In this document: positions 38,801 through 46,971 of the stretch, piece after piece | How the letters are laid out: every line of letters begins with the position of its first letter | Position numbering within the stretch: position 1 is the first letter of the stretch | Assembly (NCBI RefSeq): GCF_014203225.1 | Contig: NZ_JACHIO010000008.1 | Span: 1 to 64,000 of the forward strand | DNA length: 64,000 nucleotides | Direction of reading: 5' to 3' | Origin: Granulicella mallensis | GTDB taxonomy: Bacteria; Acidobacteriota; Terriglobia; Terriglobales; Acidobacteriaceae | Notes under the pieces: generated by a model | What the model saw: only the letters and a program-made list of their open reading frames with translations | Told to the model about the DNA's origin: nothing | Database searches by the model: none | Program-made: the position numbers and the translations under genes

Positions 38801-39414
38801 CGCTGAGCGGCATCTACACGGTTCATACCGGCTTCGGCTGGACACCTAACTACGGAATCCCGCAGTCGCTCTACTGCTCCAACTGCGGCTACCAAAATCT
38901 GCGTCCCTTCTACCTCGGAGGCTCTCCACGTTCTACGAAGAATAGTGCTTTCGAGCCCAATGCCGCAGGTGTTTCTTCAAATTACCCAGGAAACCTAACC
39001 GGGGTTACACAGACGGCGACAGTCAACGGAGCTACTGGGACACCTGTTCAGTACTCCAATCAATACTTCAGCGTGCCTAACTTTGCTGCGGCTATGACAG
39101 CAGCCAGCGGCACTGGATTCCCAGCAGTGAACGCGGCTCTCCCACCAGCACCTGGAATTGCACGTAATTCATTCAACGGCCCTGGATACAAGGATGTCGA
39201 TGCCTCTTTGGCAAAGGCATTCGGTCTCCCCAAGATGCCAGTTCTAGGCGATCAGGCGAATATTGAAATCAGCATCAGCGCCCTCAACCTGTTCAACAAC
39301 TTGAACCTCAACCCATCCAGCATTGCAACGAATATCAACTCCTCAAACTTTGGAACGGATAATGCACCTCTCGGTGCACGGTCCGTTACCTTTCACGCGC
39401 GGTTCAGCTTCTAA
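35857..39414 (+). CDS. TonB-dependent receptor of the GH39 locus
   Basis: Outer-membrane uptake protein, 1,185 residues from the ATG at 35857 with TGGAGG 5 nt upstream. Seen: signal peptide (about 15-35, ending AHA), regulatory-like sandwich (YRTSVQGVVTDPQGEVVPGA; FILTVARKGFATKVL), plug with LPSSGRDVFTLSQLAPG and NQNSANGIAIDGISTTS, then a long barrel ending SVTFHARFSF with terminal Phe. A glycine-rich insertion (about 205-225) lies in the plug. It is the first gene after the paired LacI operators and is followed by a terminator hairpin and two GH39-like genes, so it probably imports the oligosaccharide they handle. Confidence 0.9.
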   Translation: MKLISTIFPPQRRAFRWLALVAILCVASLAAHAQYRTSVQGVVTDPQGEVVPGATLTLKNTTTNGTIVHTSDANGVFNFNALPADPFILTVARKGFATKVLSDLQFVPEEANALNVQLAVGGDTQTITVDASTQPALNTENSNLGVTISSNDIAHLPSSGRDVFTLSQLAPGSINDGSQATGGGVYNTPGNQGVGGSGSGGQEPTENKPQTFANGNQNSANGIAIDGISTTSAVWGGASVITPDPDSIANVRIVTNQYDAENGRFSGAITEITSKSGTNQFHGSLFIDIHRPGLNAYPHFSGTGSDPKTGRDNSRFNQYGGSVGGPIWKDRVFAFFSYETSPQGNAPTTGTGWYDTAAFDALGRSGSIASTYLTFPGAGVNATGLVPGVTCATAGLVQGVNCNAVAGGLNIGSPLTSALGTQDPTATGTTANPGVGSGLGNVADIAEFATISPHSSYYKAYNGRLDADVTKSDHLSFAIYWVPQGTTGEQGGSRNYDLFFHDQINDAFSVIWNHTFSPTFLNEARANAAGWRYNEITSNPQSPVGLPQDDINQIGSITLNQFGPSVGSDLNQWTYGYKDVATKVWGQQTIKFGGDYTNLHYLNNPTYTFVPTYDFYNVWDFLNDAPHQEQGQFNPATGFPGGARQDDRENLFGFFVQDDWKIRKNLTINLGLRYSYFGSLYDKQHNIGVATYGPGAATYTGLTVRTGGNVWTPQKGNFGPQIGFNWSPETFHDKLVVRGGYGLSYNQEEIAITSSGGSNPPLTFNANFAFDSPSNPGATGGNILYGISSSPTNLFGYASNPHTIVSVDNAAGIPASGSANITVFPSHLPTTYVHHYSLDLQYDLGHQLVATLGYQGSSSHHVIENSNSNAFALANGLALNPLVTSGNYWWNGGSANNNALLAGLKHQFAHHFSAEGQFSWAKSLDNTSGPYEEQPYTPVNSSYDYGRSDFNVGKSFKAFGLWQPVLFHGSNRWMEKIAGGWSLSGIYTVHTGFGWTPNYGIPQSLYCSNCGYQNLRPFYLGGSPRSTKNSAFEPNAAGVSSNYPGNLTGVTQTATVNGATGTPVQYSNQYFSVPNFAAAMTAASGTGFPAVNAALPPAPGIARNSFNGPGYKDVDASLAKAFGLPKMPVLGDQANIEISISALNLFNNLNLNPSSIATNINSSNFGTDNAPLGARSVTFHARFSF

Positions 39415-39440
39415 CTCGCGTTTGTAGTCCTTTGCAAACA

Positions 39441-39475
39441 AGAGGGTGCTCCTCAAAGGGCACCCTCTCTTTTCA
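39441..39475 (+). terminator. Intrinsic terminator after the receptor gene
   Basis: AGAGGGTGC (39441-39449) pairs with GCACCCTCT (39460-39468), followed by CTTTTC. It stands between the receptor and the hydrolase genes, so expression of the latter may depend on partial read-through or on their own promoter. Confidence 0.7.
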
Positions 39476-39525
39476 CTCAACATCTGGATTTTGATCCCGC
39501 GTAGTGTGAGCAGCCGGGGGCTCCC

Positions 39526-41049
39526 ATGGAAGACATGCTGCATCGATGGAAATATGGCACGTTTCAGTTAGGACTCGTAGCTGCATTGGCTACAAGCGTA
39601 TTCACAGGTTTTAAAGTTCAAGCCCAGGAACAGATACAGATTGACGCTGCGGCACCCACAACTCCCTTCCCTCACTTCTGGGAACAGATGTTCGGCTCAG
39701 GACGAGCCATTCTTTCGCTGCGCGAGAGTTATCGCGATGATCTGCGCGCAGTAAAACAAGTTACTGATTTTCGCTATGTGCGCTTTCATGCCATCCTGCA
39801 CGATGAGGTTGGTGTCTATAACGAGGACGAGCACGGCAACCCGGTTTATAACTTCACCTACGTCAATCAGATTTATGACGGCCTCCTAAAGAATGGCGTG
39901 AAGCCTGTCGTCGAGATCAGCTTTATGCCGAAGAAGCTGGCCTTCAATCCGGATGCCCTCCATCCCTTCTGGTACAAGCAGAATGTCTCGCCGCCGAAGA
40001 GCATGGAGCGCTGGGACGACCTGATGAAGGCGTTCGCGCAAAATCTTGTAGACCGCTATGGGATAGATGAAGTTTCAACCTGGTACTTCGAAGTATGGAA
40101 CGAACCGAACATCGATTTCTGGGGCGGCATTCCGCGGCAGGAATCGTACTTTGACCTGTACGCTCATACCGCGCGTGCGTTGAAGGCCGTAGATCCTCGT
40201 CTTCGCGTAGGAGGCCCGGCAACGGCTGCCGCGGCCTGGATTCCAGCCTTCCTGAAGTACACGGCAGAGAACCACGTGCCGGTAGACTTCGTCTCCTCGC
40301 ATGGCTACGACGACGAACCGGTACAGAGGCTGCTCGGCACAAATGAAGATATTCGTGAAGAAGATCGCACCTGTGCAGCAGCGGCAAAGGTGCGCCACCA
40401 GATCGATGCCTCGGCGTTGCCACATCTACCTTTGCTCTGGACGGAGTGGAACGTTCCTGGCCGCGATCAACTACGCGATACAGCTTACGTTGGACCGGCG
40501 CTGGCCGAGGCTGTTCGCACCTGCGATGGTGTAACCGACTATCTCTCCTTTTGGACCTTCTCCGATGTGTTTGAAGAAGGTGGCCCGGCGACAAAACCCT
40601 TCGAAGGCCAGTTCGGACTACGCGCTGCGGGCGGTATCAATAAACCGAGCTTCTACGACTTCGCGCTCTTACACCAACTGGGGACGCAACGCATCGCCAA
40701 TCCATCGCATGACGTGATCGTTACGAAGCTGGCAAATGGCTCCCTGGAGATTGCTGTCTGGAATCTGCCTGATCCCGGCGCGGCTCCTCAATCCAAACAG
40801 GTAACACTAGCCATTCAAGGGGTAAAGAAAAACGCGCAGGTCACAATCGAGCAGGTTGATGACGAGCACAGCAACACGCTCAACGCCTATGCGAAGCTGG
40901 GCAGCCCACGCTATCCGAAGCCCGGACAAGTCGAGCAGATGAATCGCGAGACGGCGCTCACTTCCCCTGAACACCGTTCGCTTACCAATGGAAGTCTCTC
41001 GCTCGAACTTGGGAAGAATGCGCTCGTACTGATCGAAGTTCGGCCATAA
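39526..41049 (+). CDS. GH39-like glycoside hydrolase, copy 1
   Basis: Retaining glycosidase of the beta-xylosidase/iduronidase (GH39) clan A type. Seen (507 residues): signal-like segment (about 12-34), TIM-barrel start TPFPHFWEQMFGSGRAILSL, acid/base Glu193 in FEVWNEPNIDFWGG, nucleophile Glu307 in LLWTEWNVPG, then a beta-sandwich tail. Both catalytic residues sit in the expected strand-4 and strand-7 contexts. The next gene is a close paralogue. The N-terminus may begin at 39526 or at 39535. Exact linkage (xyloside or other) cannot be inferred. Confidence 0.85.
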   Translation: MEDMLHRWKYGTFQLGLVAALATSVFTGFKVQAQEQIQIDAAAPTTPFPHFWEQMFGSGRAILSLRESYRDDLRAVKQVTDFRYVRFHAILHDEVGVYNEDEHGNPVYNFTYVNQIYDGLLKNGVKPVVEISFMPKKLAFNPDALHPFWYKQNVSPPKSMERWDDLMKAFAQNLVDRYGIDEVSTWYFEVWNEPNIDFWGGIPRQESYFDLYAHTARALKAVDPRLRVGGPATAAAAWIPAFLKYTAENHVPVDFVSSHGYDDEPVQRLLGTNEDIREEDRTCAAAAKVRHQIDASALPHLPLLWTEWNVPGRDQLRDTAYVGPALAEAVRTCDGVTDYLSFWTFSDVFEEGGPATKPFEGQFGLRAAGGINKPSFYDFALLHQLGTQRIANPSHDVIVTKLANGSLEIAVWNLPDPGAAPQSKQVTLAIQGVKKNAQVTIEQVDDEHSNTLNAYAKLGSPRYPKPGQVEQMNRETALTSPEHRSLTNGSLSLELGKNALVLIEVRP

Positions 41050-41130
41050 GTGCTTTATCCCCTACGTTCAGCGCGAACCTATCAATCATCCGTCCGGAAG
41101 AATCTATCCGGCAGCACTGAAAGGAATACC

Positions 41131-42723
41131 ATGCGGAAACAATTGAAACTTCGCTCTGTTGCCCTGGCGGCGGGAGTGTTTCTTTTTTCAAGCTCCATGC
41201 TTTGCCTCCAGGCACAGGAGCAGGAACACATCGCTATCGATGCCAAGGCAGCGACTACACCCTTTCCTCATTTCTGGGAGCAGACATTCGGCTCAGGCCG
41301 GGCCATTCTTTCGTTGCGCGAGAGCTATCGCAATGATCTGCGCACAGTGAAGCAGGCGACTAACTTTCAATCCGTACGCTTCCACGGAATCTTCCTCGAT
41401 GAGGTTGGACTCTACGACCCGGATCGCCAGACGAAGAACCCTGGCCTGGCCGCGCAAGCTGCTAATGATGCCTCAATCTATAACTTCTCCTACATCGATC
41501 AAATCTATGACGGCCTGCTGGCTAATGGAGTAAAGCCCTTCATCGAGTTGAGCTTCATGCCGAAGAAGATGGCCTCCGATCCCAATGCGCTACATGCATT
41601 CTGGTATCACCCGAACGCATCCCCACCGAAGGACTATGCCACCTGGGATGCCATGATCCGTGCGTTTGCCGAACATCTCATCAAGCGCTATGGCATTGAG
41701 GAAGTAGCCACATGGAAGTTTGAAGTATGGAACGAGCCCAACCTGGACTTCTGGATGGGGAATCCGAAGCAGGCCACTTACTTCGAGCTCTACGATCACA
41801 CAGCGCGCACGCTGAAGGCCGTCTCTCCGCGCCTGATCGTCGGAGGACCTTCTTCCGCACAGGCCGCGTGGGTTGCACCTTTTCTCGCGCACGTGAAGGA
41901 GAAGAACGTTCCGATCGACTTCGTCTCGACCCACGTCTATGCCAACGATACGGCGGACAATGTATTCGGCACGACCGAGAATATTCCGAGAGACAAGATG
42001 GTGTGGCGTGCTGTCAAAAACGTCCACGAAGAGATCCTGAACTCGGCCTTTCCGAAGCTGCCGCTCATCTTCTCCGAGTACGGGGCCAGCTATTCCAATG
42101 AGCCGAATGTCACCGACTCCACCTATATGGGCCCATGGATGGCGAATAACATCCGCCTTTGCGACGGCCTGACCGAGAGCATGGACTACTGGACCTTCTC
42201 AGACGTCTTTGAGGAGCAGGGCGTCGTACGATCGCCCTTCTATGGCGGCTTTGGCCTGCTGGCTGCCGACAGCATTCCCAAGCCTTCGCTCAATGTTTTT
42301 CGCACGCTGCACAAGTTGGGTGACCAGCGCATCTCCGTGGCTTCAGAGTCAGCACTGGCAACGACTACAGCGAATGGCGGACTCGCGGTTGCCCTATGGG
42401 ACTACGCTCCTCCCACAGGTACAGGCGCTACCTACACGATGCCCACCGGACCCGCTGGCCCGGCGAAGACGTTCGATCTTGACCTGAAAAATGTACCTGC
42501 GAATGCCTCCGTCCAACTGTGGCGCGTGGACGATGACCACGGCAATGTGCTGAAGGCGTTCGACGCTATGGGACGTCCCGCTGGCGATCTCACCCAGGAA
42601 CAGGTTATAAAGCTTCGTGCAGCCGGAGAGATGGCTCCTGCGGAGCACGTACACCTCAAACAAGGAAAATTACAGGTCACAGTTCCGGCTCATGGCCTGG
42701 CGCTCGTGGTGATAGAAAGGTAG
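41131..42723 (+). CDS. GH39-like glycoside hydrolase, copy 2
   Basis: Paralogue of the preceding gene. Seen (530 residues from the ATG at 41131, chosen because AAGGA lies about 7 nt upstream and a signal peptide of about 29 residues ending LQAQ follows): PFPHFWEQTFGSGRAILSL, acid/base Glu202 in FEVWNEPNLDFWMG and nucleophile Glu316 in LIFSEYGAS. Compared with copy 1 it has an insertion of about 12 residues near 98-112 and a longer beta-sandwich tail. It lies 81 nt after copy 1 and 4 nt before the PF10091 gene. The tandem pair suggests two steps on one substrate or divergent specificity. Confidence 0.87.
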   Translation: MRKQLKLRSVALAAGVFLFSSSMLCLQAQEQEHIAIDAKAATTPFPHFWEQTFGSGRAILSLRESYRNDLRTVKQATNFQSVRFHGIFLDEVGLYDPDRQTKNPGLAAQAANDASIYNFSYIDQIYDGLLANGVKPFIELSFMPKKMASDPNALHAFWYHPNASPPKDYATWDAMIRAFAEHLIKRYGIEEVATWKFEVWNEPNLDFWMGNPKQATYFELYDHTARTLKAVSPRLIVGGPSSAQAAWVAPFLAHVKEKNVPIDFVSTHVYANDTADNVFGTTENIPRDKMVWRAVKNVHEEILNSAFPKLPLIFSEYGASYSNEPNVTDSTYMGPWMANNIRLCDGLTESMDYWTFSDVFEEQGVVRSPFYGGFGLLAADSIPKPSLNVFRTLHKLGDQRISVASESALATTTANGGLAVALWDYAPPTGTGATYTMPTGPAGPAKTFDLDLKNVPANASVQLWRVDDDHGNVLKAFDAMGRPAGDLTQEQVIKLRAAGEMAPAEHVHLKQGKLQVTVPAHGLALVVIER

Positions 42724-42727
42724 CTCG

Positions 42728-44008
42728 ATGCAACGGCGCACATTACTGAAGTTACTTGCCGGATCGGCACTGCTACCGCAGATTCCGGCATTCGCACGTA
42801 CGAAGAAGCCTAACCATAGTCTTACCCAAGAGGATGACTCCTTCCTCGACGAGATGCAGCGGCGCGGCTGCCTGTATTTCGTCGAGCAGGCTGGGGCGAA
42901 GACCGGCCAGGTGCTTGACCGGGCCGCGTCGGCTAATACCGATGGCAAACGTGACCCTCGCCTGATGGCCAGCATTGCGGCTACAGGCTTCGGCCTTTCG
43001 GCGTTATGCATCGCGGAAAAACGTGGCTATCAGCCTCGGCAGAAAGTCATAGAACAGATTCGCAGGACACTGCGCTTCCACTACGAGCAGATGCCGCACG
43101 AACATGGGTTTCTCTATCACTTCAACGATGTCGAATATGGCGCAGCCTACATCGGCAGTGAGGTCTCGTCGATCGACACCGCGCTCCTGCTGTGCGGCGT
43201 TCTGACGGCCCGGGCCCACTTCCATGAAGACGCCGAGATCAAACGGCTCGCAACGGCCCTTTACGAGCGCGTCGACTGGCCCTGGATGCTCAACGGAGGA
43301 ACGACCTTCTCCATGGGCTTCTCTCGCGGCAAATTCATCCCATCTCGTTGGGCCCATTACTGCGAACTGATGATGATCTATCTGCTCGCCATGGGGTCCC
43401 CAACACATCCTGTCGAAGCTTCAGCCTGGGACGCCTTTGATCGTCCAAAGATCACCTACAAGGACTACACCTACATCGGGGCGGGCGATCCGCTCTTCGT
43501 GCATCAGTACAGCCATGCGTGGTTCGACTTTCGCGGCAAGCGCGACAAGTACGCGAACTACTTCGATAACTCCGTCATCGCGACCCAAGCCCATGAGGCC
43601 TATTGTCTTAGCCTGGGTAAGCCCTACTCGCCTGATTACTGGGGCATCAGCGCTTCGGACTCCGAGCACGGCTACACCGCCTGGGGAGGGCCTCCGGGTG
43701 AGGGCCAGATCGACGGCTCCGTCGTACCCAATGCTCCTGCGGGATCGCTTCCCTTCCTACCTGCAGACTGTCTCCGCGTGCTGCGCTCTCTGAAAGAGAA
43801 GTATGGAGAAAAGGCCTGGGGTCGGTATGGTTTCTGCGATGCCTTCCATCCGGAGGCAAAGTGGTATGACCCGGATGTGCTTGGGATCGACCTGGGGATC
43901 GGTGTGCTGATGTCGGAAAATCTGCGCTCCGGCTTTGTTTGGGAGACCTTTGCGCGCAATCCGGAGGTTTCGGTTGCGATGAAGAAGGCTGGATTCCGGG
44001 CTGTCTAG
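42728..44008 (+). CDS. Glucoamylase-like protein (PF10091), Tat-exported
   Basis: Member of the 'glycoamylase-like' family whose characterised relatives include endo-beta-1,2-glucanases (GH144). Seen (426 residues): Tat-type signal QRRTLLKLLAGSALLP, an (alpha/alpha)6 barrel with RGCLYFVEQAG, DPRLMASIAATGFGLSAL, EVSSIDTALLLCGVL, PLFVHQYSHAWFDFRGKRD, YWGISASDSEHGYTAWG and DVLGIDLGIGVLM. These are the family landmarks. It begins 4 nt after the second GH39 gene and ends the operon. Substrate is inferred only by family; with GH39 neighbours a mixed beta-glycan is possible. Confidence 0.85.
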   Translation: MQRRTLLKLLAGSALLPQIPAFARTKKPNHSLTQEDDSFLDEMQRRGCLYFVEQAGAKTGQVLDRAASANTDGKRDPRLMASIAATGFGLSALCIAEKRGYQPRQKVIEQIRRTLRFHYEQMPHEHGFLYHFNDVEYGAAYIGSEVSSIDTALLLCGVLTARAHFHEDAEIKRLATALYERVDWPWMLNGGTTFSMGFSRGKFIPSRWAHYCELMMIYLLAMGSPTHPVEASAWDAFDRPKITYKDYTYIGAGDPLFVHQYSHAWFDFRGKRDKYANYFDNSVIATQAHEAYCLSLGKPYSPDYWGISASDSEHGYTAWGGPPGEGQIDGSVVPNAPAGSLPFLPADCLRVLRSLKEKYGEKAWGRYGFCDAFHPEAKWYDPDVLGIDLGIGVLMSENLRSGFVWETFARNPEVSVAMKKAGFRAV

Positions 44009-44147
44009 AGCTGTAAGCCTATAGTTCATACAAGAACATTCCGGGGCAATTCAAATGCTGTCATGCTCCGGTTGAGATGACAATTTTATAGGGAATTTGA
44101 AAAGAATAAAAATTCTATACCTATACGGAAACTGCTCTAAGGGGCCT

Positions 44148-44266
44148 GCTAGAGCAAATCTCCTGTTACTGGGTAGTGGAATCGGGCTTGCAGTACCGTT
44201 TTTCTGGGGAAAAACGGCCATAAGTGTCGTGGTTTCGCTATACACCTACAGGAAATTTGCTCTAGC
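44148..44266. mobile_element. 119-bp MITE-like element with 19-bp terminal inverted repeats
   Basis: GCTAGAGCAAATCTCCTGT (44148-44166) and ACAGGAAATTTGCTCTAGC (44248-44266) are inverted repeats with 18 of 19 matches. An internal palindrome CCGTTTTTC/GGAAAAACGG (44196-44217) lies between. There is no coding capacity. The right end coincides with the stop codon of the LysR remnant. I see no clear target duplication. Confidence 0.65.
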
Positions 44267-44456
44267 TGCCACCACTGTTCTGAATCCGCTTCCGGCTCTC
44301 ACGCAACAGCGTAAGAAAATCACGCAGAGATACTCCCTGATTCTTCGGGTTCCACGACACCGATAACCCCAACGACAACGTCTCCGGCAGCAGCGGGCTG
44401 AAGGCAACATACTTTTTCAACGTAGGGGCTTCGAGTGCGGCACGCAGCCCACTCCA
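44262..44456 (-). pseudogene. C-terminal remnant of a LysR-type regulator
   Basis: Minus-strand frame with no start, bounded upstream by TGA (44459-44457). The last 48 codons read FSPLLPETLSLGLSVSWNPK, then NQGVSLRDFLTLLRESRKRI and QNSGGS, almost the same as the end of the intact LysR protein at 45906-46814; the DNA is about 80% identical. The codons before that (ALEAPTLKKYV) differ from the intact copy, so this is the tail of a related paralogue, not a simple recent duplication. The rest of the gene is gone. Confidence 0.8.
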
Positions 44457-44876
44457 TCACGCTGCTGTCTCGCCGCGTCATATGATCTGACAAATATATT
44501 CCACAATCTTCAGTCCCACTCCGCCGTCCTGCGGGCATGGACAACGCAGAAATACATATATTTTGGGTGTGATTCAAATAATGGGAATAATCCGCGCTTC
44601 CGCGTGTTTAGTTGTCGTACGGCAACTAAAAAGCCGTGGAACATACAGCACGTCAGCAATCACATTGTCTTGTTGATTGAAAATTGCCATCACTGGTTGA
44701 TAAGTTCTGCAGATACTCCCGCCTGCAGTTCGATTCCATCCTTAAAAGTTGCAACTGCACATAGGATGACTGCCACCAACTGCAGGGGCTTGCCGTTTAG
44801 GGCAAGGCAAGAAGGAGAATTCTCATTGTCAGGCAAAGTTGATCCGCAGGTAAAAAACATTCAGCCCTTTCAAGCC

Positions 44877-45731
44877 ATGACGGCACAGCAACCTGTATCC
44901 ACGGAAAAGATGCAATACGTGCTGGAGTCTGAGAAAGAACGCCACCGCTTGGAAGTACAGGCTGTTGTGCTTGAATCATTCACTCGACGCTTTCTAATCA
45001 GTGCCGGACTTGCAAGCGGCATGAGCGTTCTTGATATTGGCACAGGCGCCGGAGATGTTGCGTTACTTGCAGCTGGAATCGTGGGTCCGACAGGTAGAGT
45101 TCTCGGTGTTGACACCGAAGCGGGCATGGTAAATCGCGCACAACAGCGGGCGCAGGCAAAGCAGATCGAGAATGTTCAGTTTCAACAAAGCTCCCTGCTG
45201 CCAGACGAAAAACTGGGCGAGTTCGACTTCGTCATAAGCCGGTTGGTTACAGCCTTCCAGCCGGACCAGGTCAACTTTCTTCGCCGAGCTGCCTCCCTGG
45301 TGAAGGCGGGTGGAAGCATCGTCTCGATAGAGGCCGGGTGGAATCTCTGCGGCCAATGGACGAATCCCGCAATTCCCGTTTACGACGAGCTGACCAGGAG
45401 CGCCATAAGCCATATGGAAGCATTTGGCTTTGATTCCAAGCTTGGATCTCGCCTGATTCAGCTATTTACCCATGCAGGGCTTGGCAGGCCATCGGTTGCC
45501 GCAGAGTTTCTGGTCGGCGGCCCTGACTCGATCTTACTCGATTACACCCTTCTTAACTTTGAGAGTCTCTTTATGATATTCAGAGGAAAAGGACTCGACG
45601 TTCCAGATGAGGACGATCTAAACAGAAAGTATGCCGAGATACGAGAAGCTGCAGCATCATCACATGTTCAGTTCAACGGTCCTTGCATTGTCGGCGCGTC
45701 TCTAAAGATTGAACAGACCTTTATCGAGTAG
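44877..45731 (+). CDS. Class I SAM-dependent methyltransferase
   Basis: 284 residues from the ATG at 44877; the frame is open back to 44604 but those codons look unlike protein and no better start is seen. Seen: motif I VLDIGTGAGDVALLAAG, motif II GRVLGVDTEAGMVNRA, motif III/IV FDFVISRLV and a post-motif VKAGGSIVSIEAGW. This is the Rossmann-like methyltransferase fold of the UbiE/CoQ5-like type. No substrate-specific feature is visible. A strong hairpin follows the stop. It is a single gene between the MITE region and the LysR gene; no clear Shine-Dalgarno. Confidence 0.78.
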   Translation: MTAQQPVSTEKMQYVLESEKERHRLEVQAVVLESFTRRFLISAGLASGMSVLDIGTGAGDVALLAAGIVGPTGRVLGVDTEAGMVNRAQQRAQAKQIENVQFQQSSLLPDEKLGEFDFVISRLVTAFQPDQVNFLRRAASLVKAGGSIVSIEAGWNLCGQWTNPAIPVYDELTRSAISHMEAFGFDSKLGSRLIQLFTHAGLGRPSVAAEFLVGGPDSILLDYTLLNFESLFMIFRGKGLDVPDEDDLNRKYAEIREAAASSHVQFNGPCIVGASLKIEQTFIE

Positions 45732-45746
45732 ATGGCCTGCAATGGC

Positions 45747-45782
45747 GCAGACATCGCTCCCCCCACCAGGAGCGATGTCTGC
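45747..45782. terminator. 14-bp perfect hairpin after the methyltransferase gene
   Basis: GCAGACATCGCTCC (45747-45760) pairs with GGAGCGATGTCTGC (45769-45782) around an 8-nt loop, 15 nt after the stop codon. No T-run follows, so it may work with other factors. Confidence 0.65.
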
Positions 45783-45875
45783 GTCATAGTGCCCGATCCA
45801 AGCGTCGCCGAATATTTATGTCAACGTTCGTAAAATAATCTTCAGATTTCGTCCCGCCTACTTCCTCTTCCTTCT

Positions 45876-45902
45876 GCTTATCAGCGCGGAGCGCTGATAA
45901 GC
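45876..45902 (-). terminator. 12-bp hairpin after the LysR gene
   Basis: GCTTATCAGCGC (45876-45887) and GCGCTGATAAGC (45891-45902) pair perfectly with a 3-nt loop, starting 3 nt beyond the LysR stop on the minus strand. It forms a terminator pair with the hairpin at 45747-45782 at this convergent junction. Confidence 0.65.
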
Positions 45903-45905
45903 ACT

Positions 45906-46814
45906 CTAGCTGCCCCCACTGCTCTGAATCTTCTTCCGGTTCTCACGCAGCAATGTCAGAAAATCACGCAAGGCCACCCCCTGATTCTTTGGGTTCCACG
46001 ACACCGATAGTCCTAGCGACAGCGTCTCCGGGAGCAGGGGGCTGAAGGTGATCCCCTTGGCGCGCAGATGGCGCATGCCTGCCGGAACCAGCGCGATGCC
46101 TTCTCCCGACTCAACCAGCGTCAGCACACCCGGCCACGACGACGAGGTGTTTGCGATGTTCGGAGAAAAACCCTCCGCCGCGCACAGCGAAACGATACCG
46201 TCAAACAGAAATGGATTGGAGTTGCGATCAACCAGCACCAGTGGTTGACTCTGCAACAGGCTTACCGGAACATCGCGACCGGCAAACGGGTGGTCGAGGC
46301 GCATGGCCACCACGATGGGGTCGCGATACAGAAGCTCGGAGCGCAGCGTGCGGTCGAACGGTGGCTCGAGCGGCCGCGTCAGTCCCACGTCGATGCGGCC
46401 TTCCTCCAGTGCCGCGACCTGCTCTATGGCGCGCATCTCGATCAGTGAAAGCCGAATTCCCGGCCGGGTTCGCCGGTACTCCCGGATGATGCGCGGAAAG
46501 AACCCTCCCGCGCCCCACATAAAGAACCCAATCGACAGCGTTCCCACTTCGCCGTGCAGCGATTGGCGCGTGAGATCGACGGCCCGCTGCGCCGCTCGCA
46601 GCGTCTTGCGGGCTTCCTCCAGAAACACGTGGCCCTCTGCGGTGAGCTGCACCCGACGGCCGGAGCGATCGAGCAAAGCCCCGCCGATCTCGGCTTCGAG
46701 ATCGGCCATCTGCTCGCTCACAGACGACTGCGAGACATTCAGCCGCTGTGCCGCCGCCGAGAGGCTTCCGAAATCAGCAACCGCCGTAAAGTAACGCAGA
46801 TGACGCAGTTCCAT
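45906..46814 (-). CDS. LysR-type transcriptional regulator of the RND operon
   Basis: 302 residues. Seen: winged helix-turn-helix at 1-60 (MELRHLRYFTAVADFGSLSA, AQRLNVSQSSVSEQMADLE), a linker helix, and a type 2 periplasmic-binding effector domain (GTLSIGFFMWGAGGFFPRII; RIDVGLTRPLEPPFDRTL; ESGEGIALVPAGMRHL). It is transcribed divergently from the HAE1-type efflux operon with a 157-nt gap holding several ATCGGT/ACCGAT inverted repeats, so it probably regulates the pump and itself. The inducer is not known. A tail remnant of a paralogue lies 1.5 kb away. Confidence 0.9.
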   Translation of the reverse strand: MELRHLRYFTAVADFGSLSAAAQRLNVSQSSVSEQMADLEAEIGGALLDRSGRRVQLTAEGHVFLEEARKTLRAAQRAVDLTRQSLHGEVGTLSIGFFMWGAGGFFPRIIREYRRTRPGIRLSLIEMRAIEQVAALEEGRIDVGLTRPLEPPFDRTLRSELLYRDPIVVAMRLDHPFAGRDVPVSLLQSQPLVLVDRNSNPFLFDGIVSLCAAEGFSPNIANTSSSWPGVLTLVESGEGIALVPAGMRHLRAKGITFSPLLPETLSLGLSVSWNPKNQGVALRDFLTLLRENRKKIQSSGGS

Positions 46815-46830
46815 GAGGTCAATCTACCGA

Positions 46831-46887
46831 TCTTTCGGTGTCAAAAATACCGATCTTCCGATCTCATTCTATCGGTTTTACCGATAG
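46831..46887. promoter_or_regulatory. Likely LysR binding region of the divergent promoter
   Basis: The palindrome CTATCGGT-TTT-ACCGATAG (46869-46887) has 8-bp arms and a 3-bp spacer; ACCGATCTTTCGGT and ACCGATCTTCCGATC precede it at about 46826-46865. Repeated partly symmetrical sites with A/T ends in a divergent gap are the usual LysR arrangement. Confidence 0.6.
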
Positions 46888-46971
46888 GACATGGAGGAAA
46901 GAACTGCGAATCGGAATAGGAGGAGTTAGAGTCCTTATTACAGGATCTTTTTTGTCCGTGGAGTCCCTTTC

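Noticed and set aside
44604-44876. N-terminal extension of the methyltransferase
   Set aside because: Codons are AT-rich and not protein-like; the conserved fold begins after the ATG at 44877.
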